A stretch of DNA of 64,000 nucleotides from Parabacteroides sp. (GCA_019417325.1 DXVO01000009.1:62001-126000), one strand, 5' to 3'; counted from the stretch's first letter, positions 41,660-51,907 are shown. Notes: generated by a model not told the origin, from the letters alone. A program made the numbers and translations.

Positions 41660-42973
41660 ATGAAGAATACTCCTGTAGATTATCAGAAAGCCAGACAAAT
41701 AATAGAAGGCTACGGACTACCCGACTTCGGGAAAGCCACAATACGTGAAGTTGTTGCCATATCCACACAACTGGAACAGGAAACAAATACAGAGTTCATC
41801 CATATGGAGATGGGCGTTCCCGGACTGAAAGCCGCACAGGTAGGTGTTGATGCCGAAATCAAAGCACTTCAGAACGGAGTAGCCTCTATCTATCCGAATA
41901 TTAACGGTTCCCCCGAATTAAAAGCTGAGGCTTCACGCTTCATCAAAGCTTTTATAGATATAGACATTGCCCCCGAAAGTTGTGTCCCGGTAACAGGCTC
42001 CATGCAAGGAACATACGCATCTTTCTTAACCAGCGGACAGTGTGAAGAAGGAAAAGACACCATCCTGTTTATCGACCCCGGATTCCCCGTACAAAAGCAA
42101 CAGATTATTGTAATGGGATATAAATATGAATCATTCGATGTTTATGAATACCGCGGAGAGAAATTACGCGAAATATTGGATAAATACCTGTCAAAAGGTA
42201 ATATCGCTGCTATGATTTATTCCAACCCCAACAACCCTGCCTGGTTCTGTCTGACGGAAGAAGAATTGCAAATAATCGGTGAAACAGCCAATAAATACGA
42301 TACAATCGTTATCGAAGACCTCGCCTATTTTGCCATGGACTTCCGTAAGCCATTAGGAACTCCGTTCCAGGCCCCGTTCCAGGCAAGTGTAGCCCGTTAT
42401 ACAGATAATTATATCTTACAGATTTCCGGTTCGAAAGCATTCAGTTATGCCGGACAACGTATCGGTGTCACTGCAATTTCCGATAAACTATATCATCGTG
42501 CTTATCCCGGACTGACAAAACGATATGGAGGAGGTACATTCGGAACCGTTTATACCCACCGTGTATTATATGCCCTTTCATCCGGGACCAGCCATTCAGC
42601 ACAGATAGCTCTGGCAGCTATGTTTAAAGCGGCTTCCGACGGCACTTTCGATTTCGTATCCGAAGTTCAGGAATACGGACATCGTGCAGAGAAATTAAAA
42701 AAGATTTTTACGGATTACGGATTTCAAATCGTTTACGACCACGATTTGGATCAACCGATTGCAGACGGGTTCTATTTCACCATTGCTTACCCGGGCATGA
42801 CCGGAGGAGAATTGATGGAAGAACTAATCTATTACGGAGTAAGTGCAATCTCTCTTAGCACTACCGGAAGTAACCAGGAAGGTCTTCGTGCTTGCACCTC
42901 GTTTATCAAGCCTCATCAATATGCACTGCTTGAAGAACGATTGAAACAATTCAAGGAAAATCATACGGTCTAA
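41660..42973 (+). CDS. Class I/II PLP-dependent aminotransferase
   Basis: A 437-residue fold-type I enzyme with IYSNPNNPAWFCLT (Asn contacting PLP), VIEDLAYFAMDF with the PLP-binding Asp, and the Schiff-base Lys in LQISGSKAFSYAGQRIG. The long N-terminus (EGYGLPDFGKATIREVVAIS) marks a subgroup common in Bacteroidales. Substrate not deducible. It is monocistronic, with a strong terminator at 42981-43024. Confidence 0.88.
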   Translation: MKNTPVDYQKARQIIEGYGLPDFGKATIREVVAISTQLEQETNTEFIHMEMGVPGLKAAQVGVDAEIKALQNGVASIYPNINGSPELKAEASRFIKAFIDIDIAPESCVPVTGSMQGTYASFLTSGQCEEGKDTILFIDPGFPVQKQQIIVMGYKYESFDVYEYRGEKLREILDKYLSKGNIAAMIYSNPNNPAWFCLTEEELQIIGETANKYDTIVIEDLAYFAMDFRKPLGTPFQAPFQASVARYTDNYILQISGSKAFSYAGQRIGVTAISDKLYHRAYPGLTKRYGGGTFGTVYTHRVLYALSSGTSHSAQIALAAMFKAASDGTFDFVSEVQEYGHRAEKLKKIFTDYGFQIVYDHDLDQPIADGFYFTIAYPGMTGGELMEELIYYGVSAISLSTTGSNQEGLRACTSFIKPHQYALLEERLKQFKENHTV

Positions 42974-42980
42974 TTAACAC

Positions 42981-43024
42981 AACCCGGCTCTCATTTATAT
43001 TTACTTAACATGAAAGCCGGGTTT
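42981..43024 (+). terminator. Terminator of the aminotransferase gene
   Basis: AACCCGGCT and AGCCGGGTT pair, with additional TCAT/ATGA pairing inside, followed by TTATT. Confidence 0.85.
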
Positions 43025-43091
43025 ATTATTTGCTTCTTTTGGCTAAATACCATATATTGTCGCTGTTTAATAACCCAAGCAAGTTCTTTAA

Positions 43092-43688
43092 ATGGCAACA
43101 TACAATAATATATTCCAAATAAAACATAATAATGTCCTGCCTGCACAGGGAAGCATTCTAATATCCGAACCCTTTTTACAGGAGGCTTATTTCCAACGTT
43201 CCGTAGTATTACTTATCGAGCATAATCAGCAAGGATCTATGGGATTTATTCTGAATAAAAAAACAGAACTAATTGTAAATTCCTTTTTTAAAGACCTCGA
43301 AGAATTTCCGGAAATGCCTATTTATTTAGGCGGTCCCGTTAGTCCTAACCGGCTATTTTTTATTCATTCGCTTCCGGATTTAGCACTTCCTAATTCTCTA
43401 AAGATAAACGAACACCTCTATTTTGACGGCGATTTTGAAACTCTAAAGAAATATATACGGGAAGGACATTCCATCGAGAAAAGAGTGAAATTCTTCCTCG
43501 GTTATTCCGGTTGGACCGAAGGACAACTAATCAATGAGATTAAAGAGAACTCATGGGTGGTAGGAAACACCACCAATTATAATATCCTGCAAGGGGAAGG
43601 GGAAGAATTATGGAAACATTCGCTCGAAGCATTGGGAAGCCAGTATGAAGCGTGGACTAAATACCCTAAAGAACCCTGTTTAAACTAA
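43092..43688 (+). CDS. YqgE/AlgH family protein
   Basis: A 198-residue protein with the family pattern: QGSILISEPFLQEAYFQRSV, then GSMGFILNKKTEL, IYLGGPVSPNRLFFIH and the late FLGYSGWTEGQLINEI. Length is normal. Members are cytoplasmic proteins of unclear function, sometimes linked to transcription regulation. Confidence 0.93.
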   Translation: MATYNNIFQIKHNNVLPAQGSILISEPFLQEAYFQRSVVLLIEHNQQGSMGFILNKKTELIVNSFFKDLEEFPEMPIYLGGPVSPNRLFFIHSLPDLALPNSLKINEHLYFDGDFETLKKYIREGHSIEKRVKFFLGYSGWTEGQLINEIKENSWVVGNTTNYNILQGEGEELWKHSLEALGSQYEAWTKYPKEPCLN

Positions 43689-43706
43689 CCTATTTCCTAA
43701 AATTCA

Positions 43707-44234
43707 TCACTCGGATGACATCAGTTGCATGATTAATACATCCGAATATCCGTTTTTTTCAATTATCCAATCTGCTAATTTTCCTGTTACGGCATAACCG
43801 CAATGGGAAAACAAGTTTTTACTTGCTTCATTGTTCACTGAAACATAAGCATATAATTGATGTAATTTCAGAAATGAAAAAGCATAATTCTGTAATATAC
43901 CTAATGCTTCCACAGCTATCCCGTTGTTCCGGTAGAGTGGATCGATAAGTATTCCTACAGCAGCACGTTTGTGATGCGGGTCGAAATCGTAAAGGTCTAC
44001 CATACCGATAGCCACTCCCGTAAAGCGGAGAATGACCATCAGGCGTAATTGTTTCGATTCATAAATATCACGATGGGAATCTGCAATATACGCCTTTAAT
44101 AAATAACGGGAATAAGGGGATAATGTATTTCCAAAGTCCCACCATTCCGGATTATTTTCCCAACGATACAACTGTTCCAGGTCTTCCGGTTCCAGAGCAC
44201 GTAAAAGAAGTCTTTCACTTTGCAGCAATCCCAT
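43707..44234 (-). CDS. GNAT family N-acetyltransferase
   Basis: A 175-residue protein related to ribosomal-protein acetyltransferases (RimJ/RimL type): LLQSERLLLRALEPEDLEQL, then AVGILIDPLYRNNGIAVEAL, which carries the acetyl-CoA loop, and ASKNLFSHCGYAVTG. Stop to stop it runs opposite to YqgE. It is 14 nt from the next gene and is probably in an operon with it and recR. Confidence 0.9.
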   Translation of the reverse strand: MGLLQSERLLLRALEPEDLEQLYRWENNPEWWDFGNTLSPYSRYLLKAYIADSHRDIYESKQLRLMVILRFTGVAIGMVDLYDFDPHHKRAAVGILIDPLYRNNGIAVEALGILQNYAFSFLKLHQLYAYVSVNNEASKNLFSHCGYAVTGKLADWIIEKNGYSDVLIMQLMSSE

Positions 44235-44248
44235 CTTTCTTTTCTTTT

Positions 44249-45187
44249 TTATTTATCGGGAGACACTAATTGTTTACTCTCCTTATTATAAATATGATAG
44301 GTAATCTGTTTGTTTACCATTCTGTCCATCAGCAAGGACATCTGCTCAAAGCGAGTATCCGGCCAACAGAATACATAATCTGTAAAACCTTCCATCTGAT
44401 TCCTGCGGCTAATAGCATCTATCACGCGTTCTTCATTCATATTCCAGAGACCTACACGTTCCAGCTCAGGTATTTGTTCCCGGCAAACGTTTTTTATCTT
44501 TTTATAATCCTCTTTACGGCAAATAATCAACATCCGGCGGTGTTTCTGCTTCTTTGCTTTTGATGTATAGGAAGCTCCCCAGCAATAATAGATAACCCTT
44601 TCCGGAAGATAATAACTCTTATATCCTTCCGGCAAACCTTTACACAGCCAGCCCGTATCTTCATCTTCCGAAATGATTTCCTGAAAATCTATCTTCTCAA
44701 ATACTTCACGACGAAGCATCATACAGCCACCGGCAAGTATATTTACCTGTTGTTCTTCCTCTTTTGTCAAATAGGAAAAATCAAATGTATCAAAAACAGA
44801 AACTTTCCGTTTACCGGAATTTCCTCCGAATATCTTACAAAGTGATGCCCATAAAGACTGTGATTCTTCCTGGCGTTCGGGCAAACAGACGCCATGCTTA
44901 TTCAGCATTTTCAGCCCTATGGCACCAGCGTCCGAATGTTCATCCATAAAGAAGCAAAGCAAACGGATACTCTCCTCGCCTATGATTGCCTCCGGTTCCA
45001 ACAAAAGCACATATTCTCCTGTAGACTGGCGGATTGCCTGTCCGATAGTTTCTGCCAAAGTTTGTCCTTCTTTCGTCTCTACCGTTTGAATTTCAGCTTC
45101 CATTTCTGCCAGGGCAGCTTTTACGGAGCAAAGACACAGGGAAGAATCTTTCCCATTAGGATTGGTGATGAGAATTGATAATTTCAT
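44249..45187 (-). CDS. Glycosyltransferase family 2 protein
   Basis: A 312-residue protein. The GT-A start MKLSILITNPNGKDSSLCL is followed by EYVLLLEPEAIIGEESIRLL, in which EPE replaces the usual DxD, and NILAGGCMMLRREVFEKI, which is typical of rhamnosyltransferase-like GT2 enzymes. The C-terminal region (VIDAISRRNQMEGFTDYVFC) is an extra domain. The start overlaps the recR stop by 4 nt. Confidence 0.85.
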   Translation of the reverse strand: MKLSILITNPNGKDSSLCLCSVKAALAEMEAEIQTVETKEGQTLAETIGQAIRQSTGEYVLLLEPEAIIGEESIRLLCFFMDEHSDAGAIGLKMLNKHGVCLPERQEESQSLWASLCKIFGGNSGKRKVSVFDTFDFSYLTKEEEQQVNILAGGCMMLRREVFEKIDFQEIISEDEDTGWLCKGLPEGYKSYYLPERVIYYCWGASYTSKAKKQKHRRMLIICRKEDYKKIKNVCREQIPELERVGLWNMNEERVIDAISRRNQMEGFTDYVFCWPDTRFEQMSLLMDRMVNKQITYHIYNKESKQLVSPDK

Positions 45188-45807
45188 ATTTTAATCGAAT
45201 CATTAAAGCTTGTACGGTTAACAATAGAACGCCCCAGCGTAATTTCATCTGCATATTCTATTTCGTCTCCGATAGACACTCCGCGGGCGATAACTGAAAC
45301 TTTTATATCATAGGATGCCAATTTACGATGAATGAAAAAGTTGGTAGTATCGCCTTCCATCGTTGTACTAAGGGCTAATACGACCTCATTAACTCCTCCA
45401 TCAGCTACTCGTTTGACAAGACTGTCTATCTGTAAATCGCCCGGACCAATACCATCCATTGGCGAAATAATACCGCCCAATACATGGTATACACCACGAA
45501 ACTGTCCGGTATTCTCGATAGCCATCACCTCTTTTATATTCTCTACCACGCAAACGGTAGAGTGGTCTCGTAGAGGGTCGGCACAGATAGAACACATTTC
45601 ATCATCACATATATTATGGCACACCTTGCAATATTTCACTTCTTTGCGAAGAGCAATCAATGCAGAAGCGAAACCTTCCGTATAATTAACATCACGGCGA
45701 AGCATATACAGAGCCAGACGAAGAGCCGTCTTCCTCCCTACCCCAGGCAATGAAGCCAGTTCGTTTACAGCATTCTCCAATAAAACAGATGGATATCTTT
45801 GTATCAT
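45184..45807 (-). CDS. recR: Recombination protein RecR
   Basis: A 207-residue protein with the N-terminal helix-hairpin-helix (LASLPGVGRKTALRLALYML), the zinc finger CKVCHNICDDEMCSIC and the Toprim domain (VCVVENIKEVMAIENTGQF, then GIGPGDLQIDSLV). It loads RecA together with RecFO in gap repair. Upstream gene of a three-gene minus-strand unit. Confidence 0.97.
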   Translation of the reverse strand: MIQRYPSVLLENAVNELASLPGVGRKTALRLALYMLRRDVNYTEGFASALIALRKEVKYCKVCHNICDDEMCSICADPLRDHSTVCVVENIKEVMAIENTGQFRGVYHVLGGIISPMDGIGPGDLQIDSLVKRVADGGVNEVVLALSTTMEGDTTNFFIHRKLASYDIKVSVIARGVSIGDEIEYADEITLGRSIVNRTSFNDSIKI

Positions 45808-45980
45808 TCTTTTTTACTTCTTTCACGCAAAGATAAGTAAATTCTTCCTTAATCACATCAGCAACTGCCGGATGATAGATTTCGGCTTGCTTCATTAGTA
45901 TAAATAATGTAGATTTGCGATATCAATAACAAACGATAAGCTGGACTGATTAAATCTAACAAACTAAAAAATAAAACACC

Positions 45981-47981
45981 GTGAAGAAGGAAGATGAAGA
46001 AAAGGTAAGCGGGCTACCGGAAAATGCCTACAGAGAGCTTAAAGAGGGAGAAGAGTATAAACCTCTGATGTCTCCGGATAAACAATACAAAGAAGTAACC
46101 TGCTGGTCTGTCCTATGGGGGCTTTTAATGGCAGTATTATTCAGTGCTGCAGCCGCTTACCTGGGACTGAAAGTCGGACAGGTATTCGAAGCAGCCATAC
46201 CGATTGCTATTATAGCCGTAGGATTGTCCAGTGGCTTCAAAAGGAAAAACGCATTAGGAGAAAATGTCATTATACAATCCATCGGAGCAAACAGCGGGGT
46301 AATTGTAGCAGGTGCAATCTTTACTTTGCCTGCGCTTTATATTTTGCAGGATAAATATCCGGAAATCTCCGTCAACTTCTTTGAAGTATTCATGAGCTCC
46401 CTGTTAGGAGGTATCCTCGGCATCCTGCTGCTGATACCGTTCCGTAAATACTTCGTATCAGACATGCACGGAAAATACCCGTTCCCGGAAGCAACGGCAA
46501 CTACCCAAGTACTGGTTTCCGGTGAAAAAGGAGGCAATCAAGCGAAACCGCTTATCTATGCCGGCCTAATCGGTGGTTTGTACGATTTTATTATTGCCAC
46601 ATTCGGCTGGTGGAGTGAAACGGTCAGCACACGTATTGTAGGTGCCGGCGAAATGCTTGCTGATAAAGTGAAAGTCGTATTCAAAGTAAATACAGGCGCA
46701 GCAGTGCTCGGTTTAGGATATATCATCGGATTAAAATACTCAGCAATTATCTGTGCAGGGTCATTCCTTGTATGGTTTATCATTATCCCGCTGATGTCCG
46801 CATTTTTCGGCCCGGATGTACTGACATTCGGCAACGATGCCATTACAGCAACGGTTGGTAGCATGAGTGCGGAACAAATATTCACGACATACGCCCGCCA
46901 CATAGGTATCGGGGGTATTGCGACTGCCGGTGTAATCGGGATCATCAATTCATGGGGAATTATTAAGGGAGCAGTAGGACTTGCTGCCAAAGAACTGAAA
47001 GGAAAAACCAGCAGTGTACAGAAAGAAGAAATACGTACGCAAAAAGACCTTTCGATGAAAGTAATTGCTATCGGTATATTCGCTACGTTAATCGTCACCT
47101 ACCTGTTTTTCCACTTCGGTGTATTGGATAACTGGTACTATGCACTAATCGGATTATTAATTGTAGGAATTATCGCATTCCTGTTTACAACAGTTGCAGC
47201 CAATGCCATCGCAATTGTAGGTACCAACCCGGTATCCGGTATGACACTGATGACATTAATCCTTGCCTCCATCATTCTGGTAGCCGCAGGTTTGAAAGGA
47301 ACAGCGGGTATGGTATCCGCTCTGATCATCGGAGGTGTGGTTTGTACGGCACTTTCTATGGCGGGAGGTTTCATTACCGACCTGAAAATCGGTTATTGGC
47401 TGGGCAGTACCCCCAAAAAACAGGAAAGCTGGAAGTTCCTGGGAACATTGGTTTCCGCAGCAACCGTAGGTGGTGTAATCCTGATATTGAACCAGACATA
47501 CGGTTTCACGACCGGTCAGCTTGCCGCTCCGCAGGCAAACGCCATGGCAGCTGTCATCGAACCGTTGATGAGCGGCTCGGGAGCACCCTGGGCTTTATAT
47601 GCAATTGGAGCCGTTTTAGCTATTATCCTGAACTTCTGTAAAATTCCGGCTTTGGCTTTTGCTTTAGGTATGTTTATTCCGCTGGAACTAAACACTCCGT
47701 TGCTGATAGGTGGAGCCATCAGTTGGTATGTAGGCAGTCGCAGTAAAGATCAGGCATTAAATAGCATCCGTCTTGAAAAAGGCACATTGCTGGCTTCCGG
47801 TTTCATTGCCGGTGGAGCTTTGATGGGCGTTGTCAGTGCAGCAATGCGTTTTGCTGGAGTCAACCTGGTTAACGCAGAATGGGCGGAAAGCAATTTAGCA
47901 GAAATACTGGCAGTCGTAATGTACATTGCCCTGATAGGCTATTTGGCTGTAAGCTCATTAAAAGCAAAGAAGGAAGAATAA
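45981..47981 (+). CDS. OPT family oligopeptide transporter
   Basis: A 666-residue inner-membrane protein with about 15 helices. The family marks are LKVGQVFEAAIPIAIIAVGL, ENVIIQSIGANSGVIVAG and KYPFPEATATTQVLVSGEKG. The start is GTG at 45981; the nearby ATG is out of frame. It transports oligopeptides or metal complexes with protons, and members in Bacteroidota are often of this length. A small spacer to 48062 holds no gene. Confidence 0.93.
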   Translation: MKKEDEEKVSGLPENAYRELKEGEEYKPLMSPDKQYKEVTCWSVLWGLLMAVLFSAAAAYLGLKVGQVFEAAIPIAIIAVGLSSGFKRKNALGENVIIQSIGANSGVIVAGAIFTLPALYILQDKYPEISVNFFEVFMSSLLGGILGILLLIPFRKYFVSDMHGKYPFPEATATTQVLVSGEKGGNQAKPLIYAGLIGGLYDFIIATFGWWSETVSTRIVGAGEMLADKVKVVFKVNTGAAVLGLGYIIGLKYSAIICAGSFLVWFIIIPLMSAFFGPDVLTFGNDAITATVGSMSAEQIFTTYARHIGIGGIATAGVIGIINSWGIIKGAVGLAAKELKGKTSSVQKEEIRTQKDLSMKVIAIGIFATLIVTYLFFHFGVLDNWYYALIGLLIVGIIAFLFTTVAANAIAIVGTNPVSGMTLMTLILASIILVAAGLKGTAGMVSALIIGGVVCTALSMAGGFITDLKIGYWLGSTPKKQESWKFLGTLVSAATVGGVILILNQTYGFTTGQLAAPQANAMAAVIEPLMSGSGAPWALYAIGAVLAIILNFCKIPALAFALGMFIPLELNTPLLIGGAISWYVGSRSKDQALNSIRLEKGTLLASGFIAGGALMGVVSAAMRFAGVNLVNAEWAESNLAEILAVVMYIALIGYLAVSSLKAKKEE

Positions 47982-48061
47982 GACGCGAATATTCTATAGA
48001 GGATGCAGATGGCATGGAAAGCGCGGAAGAAGAGAGTAAAACAACTTTAATATAGTGAATA

Positions 48062-49375
48062 ATGGAAGCACCAATTATTAACGTAGGAATTATGACGGAG
48101 AAAGCTGTCTCTTTCGTTTTTCATGAGGAATATATCCACACGGAAACGGGAAACTTTCTGAAAGGTGAGCAGCGAGTGTTGTTTGTTAACGGTAATATTG
48201 TGTACAATGGGAAACTTTATAAGGAACTGTTTTTTGAGCCGGCTTCCCCTTCTGCATTTTTTGAATTGAAAGCCGTTACCATTGGAGTTAATTTCCATTG
48301 GGAACGGAAAGAGGACCAACGTTTCAAGGGAGCCCTAAACCTGATCATAGACAATGAAGGTATTCTTTTTATCAACCAGGTTGATGCGGAAGAATATCTT
48401 ACCAGTGTTATCTCTTCTGAAATGAGTGCTACAGCTTCCAAAGAATTATTGAAAGCACATGCAGTCATCTCCCGCAGTTGGTTATTAGCCCAAGTGGAAA
48501 AGAATGCTTATCTGGCCCAGAGTAAGAAGAAATACCGGAGTTACTATCGTGATAACGAGCAACTCATCCGTTGGTACGACCGCGAGGACCATGCACACTT
48601 CGATGTTTGTGCCGACGACCATTGCCAGCGTTACCAAGGAATAACCCGTGCCTCCCTGCCTATCGTCGAAGAAGTTGTCCGCGAAACCCGCGGGGAGATA
48701 CTGACCGATGGCGAATCGATTTGCGATGCCCGCTTTTCCAAATGTTGCGGAGGTGTAACCGAACAGTTCGAACATTGCTGGGAACCCATTCCCCACTCCT
48801 ACCTGATTGCGGTCAGAGATAGCGCGGAGAATGATATTCCGGATCTTACCAACGAAGAAGAAGCGGACAAATGGATACGGACCGCACCGGACGCGTTCTG
48901 TAACACATCAGATAAAAAAATACTTAGCCAGATATTAAACAACTACGATCAGGAAACAACCGATTTCTACCGCTGGCAAGTTACCTACACGCAAAAGGAA
49001 CTTTCTGACCTGCTGCATCGTAAAACCGGAATAACATTCGGAGATATACTTGACCTGATTCCTCTGCAAAGAGGAACTTCCGGTCGTATTGAAAAGTTGA
49101 AGATTGTAGGTTCAAGACGCACATTCACAATCGGGAAAGAACTGGAAATAAGGCGTTCGCTGTCTGAAACGCATTTATACAGTTCGGCATTTGTAGTAGA
49201 CAAGGAAGAACTGCAATATGACGTTCCCCAACGATTCACCTTTCATGGTGCCGGCTGGGGGCATGGAGTAGGACTATGCCAGATTGGAGCTGCCGTAATG
49301 AGCACACAAGGCTACGATTACAAGCAAATCCTCTCCCACTATTTCAAAGAGGCTGTAATAGAAAAACGATATTAA
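48062..49375 (+). CDS. SpoIID/LytB domain protein
   Basis: A 437-residue protein without a clear signal peptide. It has the SpoIID core: INQVDAEEYLTSVISSEMSA with the proposed catalytic Glu, LLKAHAVISRSWLL, and the late signature FHGAGWGHGVGLCQIGAAVM. SpoIID-type proteins cleave denuded glycan strands of peptidoglycan; in non-sporeforming Bacteroidales they probably act in cell-wall remodelling. A terminator hairpin follows. Confidence 0.92.
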   Translation: MEAPIINVGIMTEKAVSFVFHEEYIHTETGNFLKGEQRVLFVNGNIVYNGKLYKELFFEPASPSAFFELKAVTIGVNFHWERKEDQRFKGALNLIIDNEGILFINQVDAEEYLTSVISSEMSATASKELLKAHAVISRSWLLAQVEKNAYLAQSKKKYRSYYRDNEQLIRWYDREDHAHFDVCADDHCQRYQGITRASLPIVEEVVRETRGEILTDGESICDARFSKCCGGVTEQFEHCWEPIPHSYLIAVRDSAENDIPDLTNEEEADKWIRTAPDAFCNTSDKKILSQILNNYDQETTDFYRWQVTYTQKELSDLLHRKTGITFGDILDLIPLQRGTSGRIEKLKIVGSRRTFTIGKELEIRRSLSETHLYSSAFVVDKEELQYDVPQRFTFHGAGWGHGVGLCQIGAAVMSTQGYDYKQILSHYFKEAVIEKRY

Positions 49376-49381
49376 ATAGAT

Positions 49382-49414
49382 AAGGGCTGTGAATCGTCTC
49401 CGATTACAGCCCTT
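49382..49414 (+). terminator. Terminator after the SpoIID-like gene
   Basis: The stem AAGGGCTGT / ACAGCCCTT with a 15-nt loop is followed by ACTTTTCTTG. Confidence 0.85.
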
Positions 49415-49648
49415 ACTTTTCTTGTGTTTACCTATTTGTTTTCCGGTTCTGTGTAAACCGGTTGCCTTAACTCTCACGAGCTCCAGCGATTACAAAGGAA
49501 TAACAAATATCTTCACCTTCCAAATTATATAGATAAAAAAACCGATTTTATCTTTGAAACCGGCTATTTTATCGCCAAAACAACCTTCTTGCTGCCATTG
49601 GCTGCTAAGCAAGTAAATCTTATCTTTGTACCAAATTTCTCATAAAGC

Positions 49649-51112
49649 ATGAATAGTTATATTATCCTTTTCATTATAGCGGCATATTTCGGTATCCTTC
49701 TCCTGATTGCATGGATTACAGGAAGAAAAAGTTCCAGCAACGAAGCATTTTTTTTAGGGAACCGGAAATCTCCCTGGTATATTGTATCAATAGGCATGGT
49801 TGGGACTTCCCTTTCCGGTGTTACTTTCGTTTCTGTGCCTGGAATGGTCCGTAGCATCGATATGACTTATATGCAAACTGTATTCGGTTTTTTCTTCGGA
49901 TATATCCTGATAGCCAAAGTGCTGCTCCCCCTCTATTACAGGCTTCAACTTACCTCTATCTATTCCTATCTGGACGAACGAATCGGACGGCGGGGATACA
50001 AAACCGGCGCTTCCTTTTTCCTGCTGTCCAAGATTGTCGGAGCGGCGGCAAGACTCTATCTGGTAGTACTTATCCTGCAAAATTATGTATTCAGTACCTG
50101 GAACATTCCATTTGGCATAACGGTGGTTATCAGTATTTTCCTTGTTTGGCTGTATACCTATAAAAGCGGTATTAAAACCATCATCTGGACAGATACATTA
50201 CAAGCTCTTTGCCTCGTAGCCATGCTTCTCGTCATTATCTGGCAGGTAAAAGATAAAATGGAACTGGATTTTGGAGGTATGGTGCAGACACTTCGGGATA
50301 GCCCCCATTTCCGGATATTTGAATTTAAGGATTGGCATAGCACGCAACATTTTGTAAAACAGTTTTTCAGCGGTATTTTTATTACCATTGTTATGACCGG
50401 GTTAGACCAGGATATGATGCAGAAAAACCTTTCCTGCAAAAGCCTGAAAGACGCCCAGAAAAATATGTACACTTACGGTTTTGCATTTACTCCCGTAAAT
50501 TTCCTGTTCCTTTCATTGGGAGTCTTGCTGATTGCCCTTGCCTCACAACAAAACATCGCGCTTCCGGCATTGAACGATGATATACTCCCGATGTTCTGCA
50601 CGTCCGGAATATTGGGAAGTTCCATCCTTATCTTTTTTACGATAGGTATTATTGCGGCAGCATTCAGTAGCGCAGACTCTGCATTAACAGCATTAACCAC
50701 ATCCTTTTGTGTGGATATTCTGGGTATACAAAAGGAGGAAGCAAGCAAGGCAAAACGTACCCGGTTGTTAGTACACCTGCTTATCTCTGCTCTCTTTGCA
50801 ATAATTATTCTTATCTTTAAAGCCGTAAACAACCGAAGCATTATAGATGCCATTTACATAATTGCCTCTTATACATACGGCCCTCTGCTGGGATTATTTG
50901 TTTTCGGGCTATTTACCAAGAAGGTTCCGCGTGATAAATACGTGCCCTATATCTGTATTTTGTCTCCTTTCATTTGCTATGGAATGGACTACTCGATAAA
51001 ACAGATTACCGGATATACTTTCGGATATGAAATGCTAATGGTAAACGGAGGGCTTACATTTCTGGGATTGTGGATATCTTCTGTCAAACATAAAACAATA
51101 AAAACAACATAA
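49649..51112 (+). CDS. Sodium:solute symporter family protein
   Basis: A 487-residue protein with 13 predicted helices and the SSS-family marks AYFGILLLIAWITGRKSSSNEAFFLGNRKSPW and ISIGTSLSGVTF-like GMVGTSLSGVTFVSVPG. The sodium-site region FSSADSALTALTTSF is present. The substrate is unknown; sugars, carboxylates and amino acids are all possible for this family. The stop is 1 nt before the engB start, so the two are coupled. Confidence 0.92.
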   Translation: MNSYIILFIIAAYFGILLLIAWITGRKSSSNEAFFLGNRKSPWYIVSIGMVGTSLSGVTFVSVPGMVRSIDMTYMQTVFGFFFGYILIAKVLLPLYYRLQLTSIYSYLDERIGRRGYKTGASFFLLSKIVGAAARLYLVVLILQNYVFSTWNIPFGITVVISIFLVWLYTYKSGIKTIIWTDTLQALCLVAMLLVIIWQVKDKMELDFGGMVQTLRDSPHFRIFEFKDWHSTQHFVKQFFSGIFITIVMTGLDQDMMQKNLSCKSLKDAQKNMYTYGFAFTPVNFLFLSLGVLLIALASQQNIALPALNDDILPMFCTSGILGSSILIFFTIGIIAAAFSSADSALTALTTSFCVDILGIQKEEASKAKRTRLLVHLLISALFAIIILIFKAVNNRSIIDAIYIIASYTYGPLLGLFVFGLFTKKVPRDKYVPYICILSPFICYGMDYSIKQITGYTFGYEMLMVNGGLTFLGLWISSVKHKTIKTT

Positions 51113-51113
51113 T

Positions 51114-51710
51114 ATGGAAATTAAAAGTGCAGAATTTGTTATCAGTAATACAAACGTAAAGAAATGCCCCGAAGGAAATTTGCCGGAGTATGCCTTTATC
51201 GGGCGAAGCAATGTTGGCAAATCCTCCCTTATCAATATGCTGACGGGTAAAAAAGGTCTTGCCATGACCTCGCAGAAACCGGGAAAAACTATGCTTATCA
51301 ACCATTTCATTATCAATAACGAATGGTATCTGGTGGACCTTCCGGGTTACGGCTTTGCACAACGCGGGAAAGAAGGACGCGAGAATATCCAGCGTATTAT
51401 TGAAGATTATATCCTGGAACGCGAACAACTCACCAACCTGTTCGTTCTGATAGACTGCCGTCATGAGGCACAGAAAATAGATCTTGAGTTTATGGAATGG
51501 CTGGGAGAAAACGGTATTCCTTTTTCCATCATATTCACTAAAATCGACAAAATAGGCAGAGGGCGTTTACAGGAAAATATCAGGGCTTACCAGGCAAAAC
51601 TACTGGAAACCTGGGAGGAACTTCCTCCCATGCTGCTCTCTTCTTCCGAAAAGAAAGACGGACGGGATGAAATCCTGAATTACATTGAAACTATTAATAA
51701 AGCATTATAA
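51114..51710 (+). CDS. engB: Ribosome biogenesis GTPase YsxC/EngB
   Basis: A 198-residue GTPase. The P-loop is GRSNVGKSS, with a switch region KPGKTMLINHF, DLPGYGFAQ (G3), TKIDK (G4) and LSSSEKKDG (G5). It assists large-subunit assembly. Confidence 0.97.
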   Translation: MEIKSAEFVISNTNVKKCPEGNLPEYAFIGRSNVGKSSLINMLTGKKGLAMTSQKPGKTMLINHFIINNEWYLVDLPGYGFAQRGKEGRENIQRIIEDYILEREQLTNLFVLIDCRHEAQKIDLEFMEWLGENGIPFSIIFTKIDKIGRGRLQENIRAYQAKLLETWEELPPMLLSSSEKKDGRDEILNYIETINKAL

Positions 51711-51719
51711 TACATCAAC

Positions 51720-51853
51720 GACAACTTAGGGGGTGAAGAAAAGTACAGGTGGTCTGGAAATCGCCAACAACTTTACCGGAGCTATTGCCTAATAATGGCT
51801 CCGAGAGGGCCCCGCCCCGCCGAGTACAGTTGACCTGCCACCAGTACTATGCC
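51720..51853 (+). other. Structured GC-rich intergenic element
   Basis: AGTACAGGTGG near 51744 pairs (one mismatch) with CCACCAGTACT near 51840. Inside lie a hairpin GGAGCTATT ... AATAATGGCTCC and a GAGAGGGCCCCGCCCCGCC stretch far richer in GC than its surroundings. It lies between engB and the B12 riboswitch promoter and could be the engB terminator or a small RNA. Confidence 0.45.
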
Positions 51854-51894
51854 TAAAAAAATCTTTTATTTTATCCTATTTCATACTATTTTTC

Positions 51895-51902
51895 TACCTT
51901 TG
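51895..51902 (+). promoter_or_regulatory. -7 box of the riboswitch-controlled operon
   Basis: TACCTTTG is an exact TAnnTTTG match, located just before the riboswitch aptamer. Confidence 0.75.
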
Positions 51903-51907
51903 CGTCG

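Noticed and set aside
46556..47098. 180-codon minus-strand frame in the OPT gene
   Set aside because: Antisense of transmembrane codons; hydrophobic composition only reflects the sense strand.
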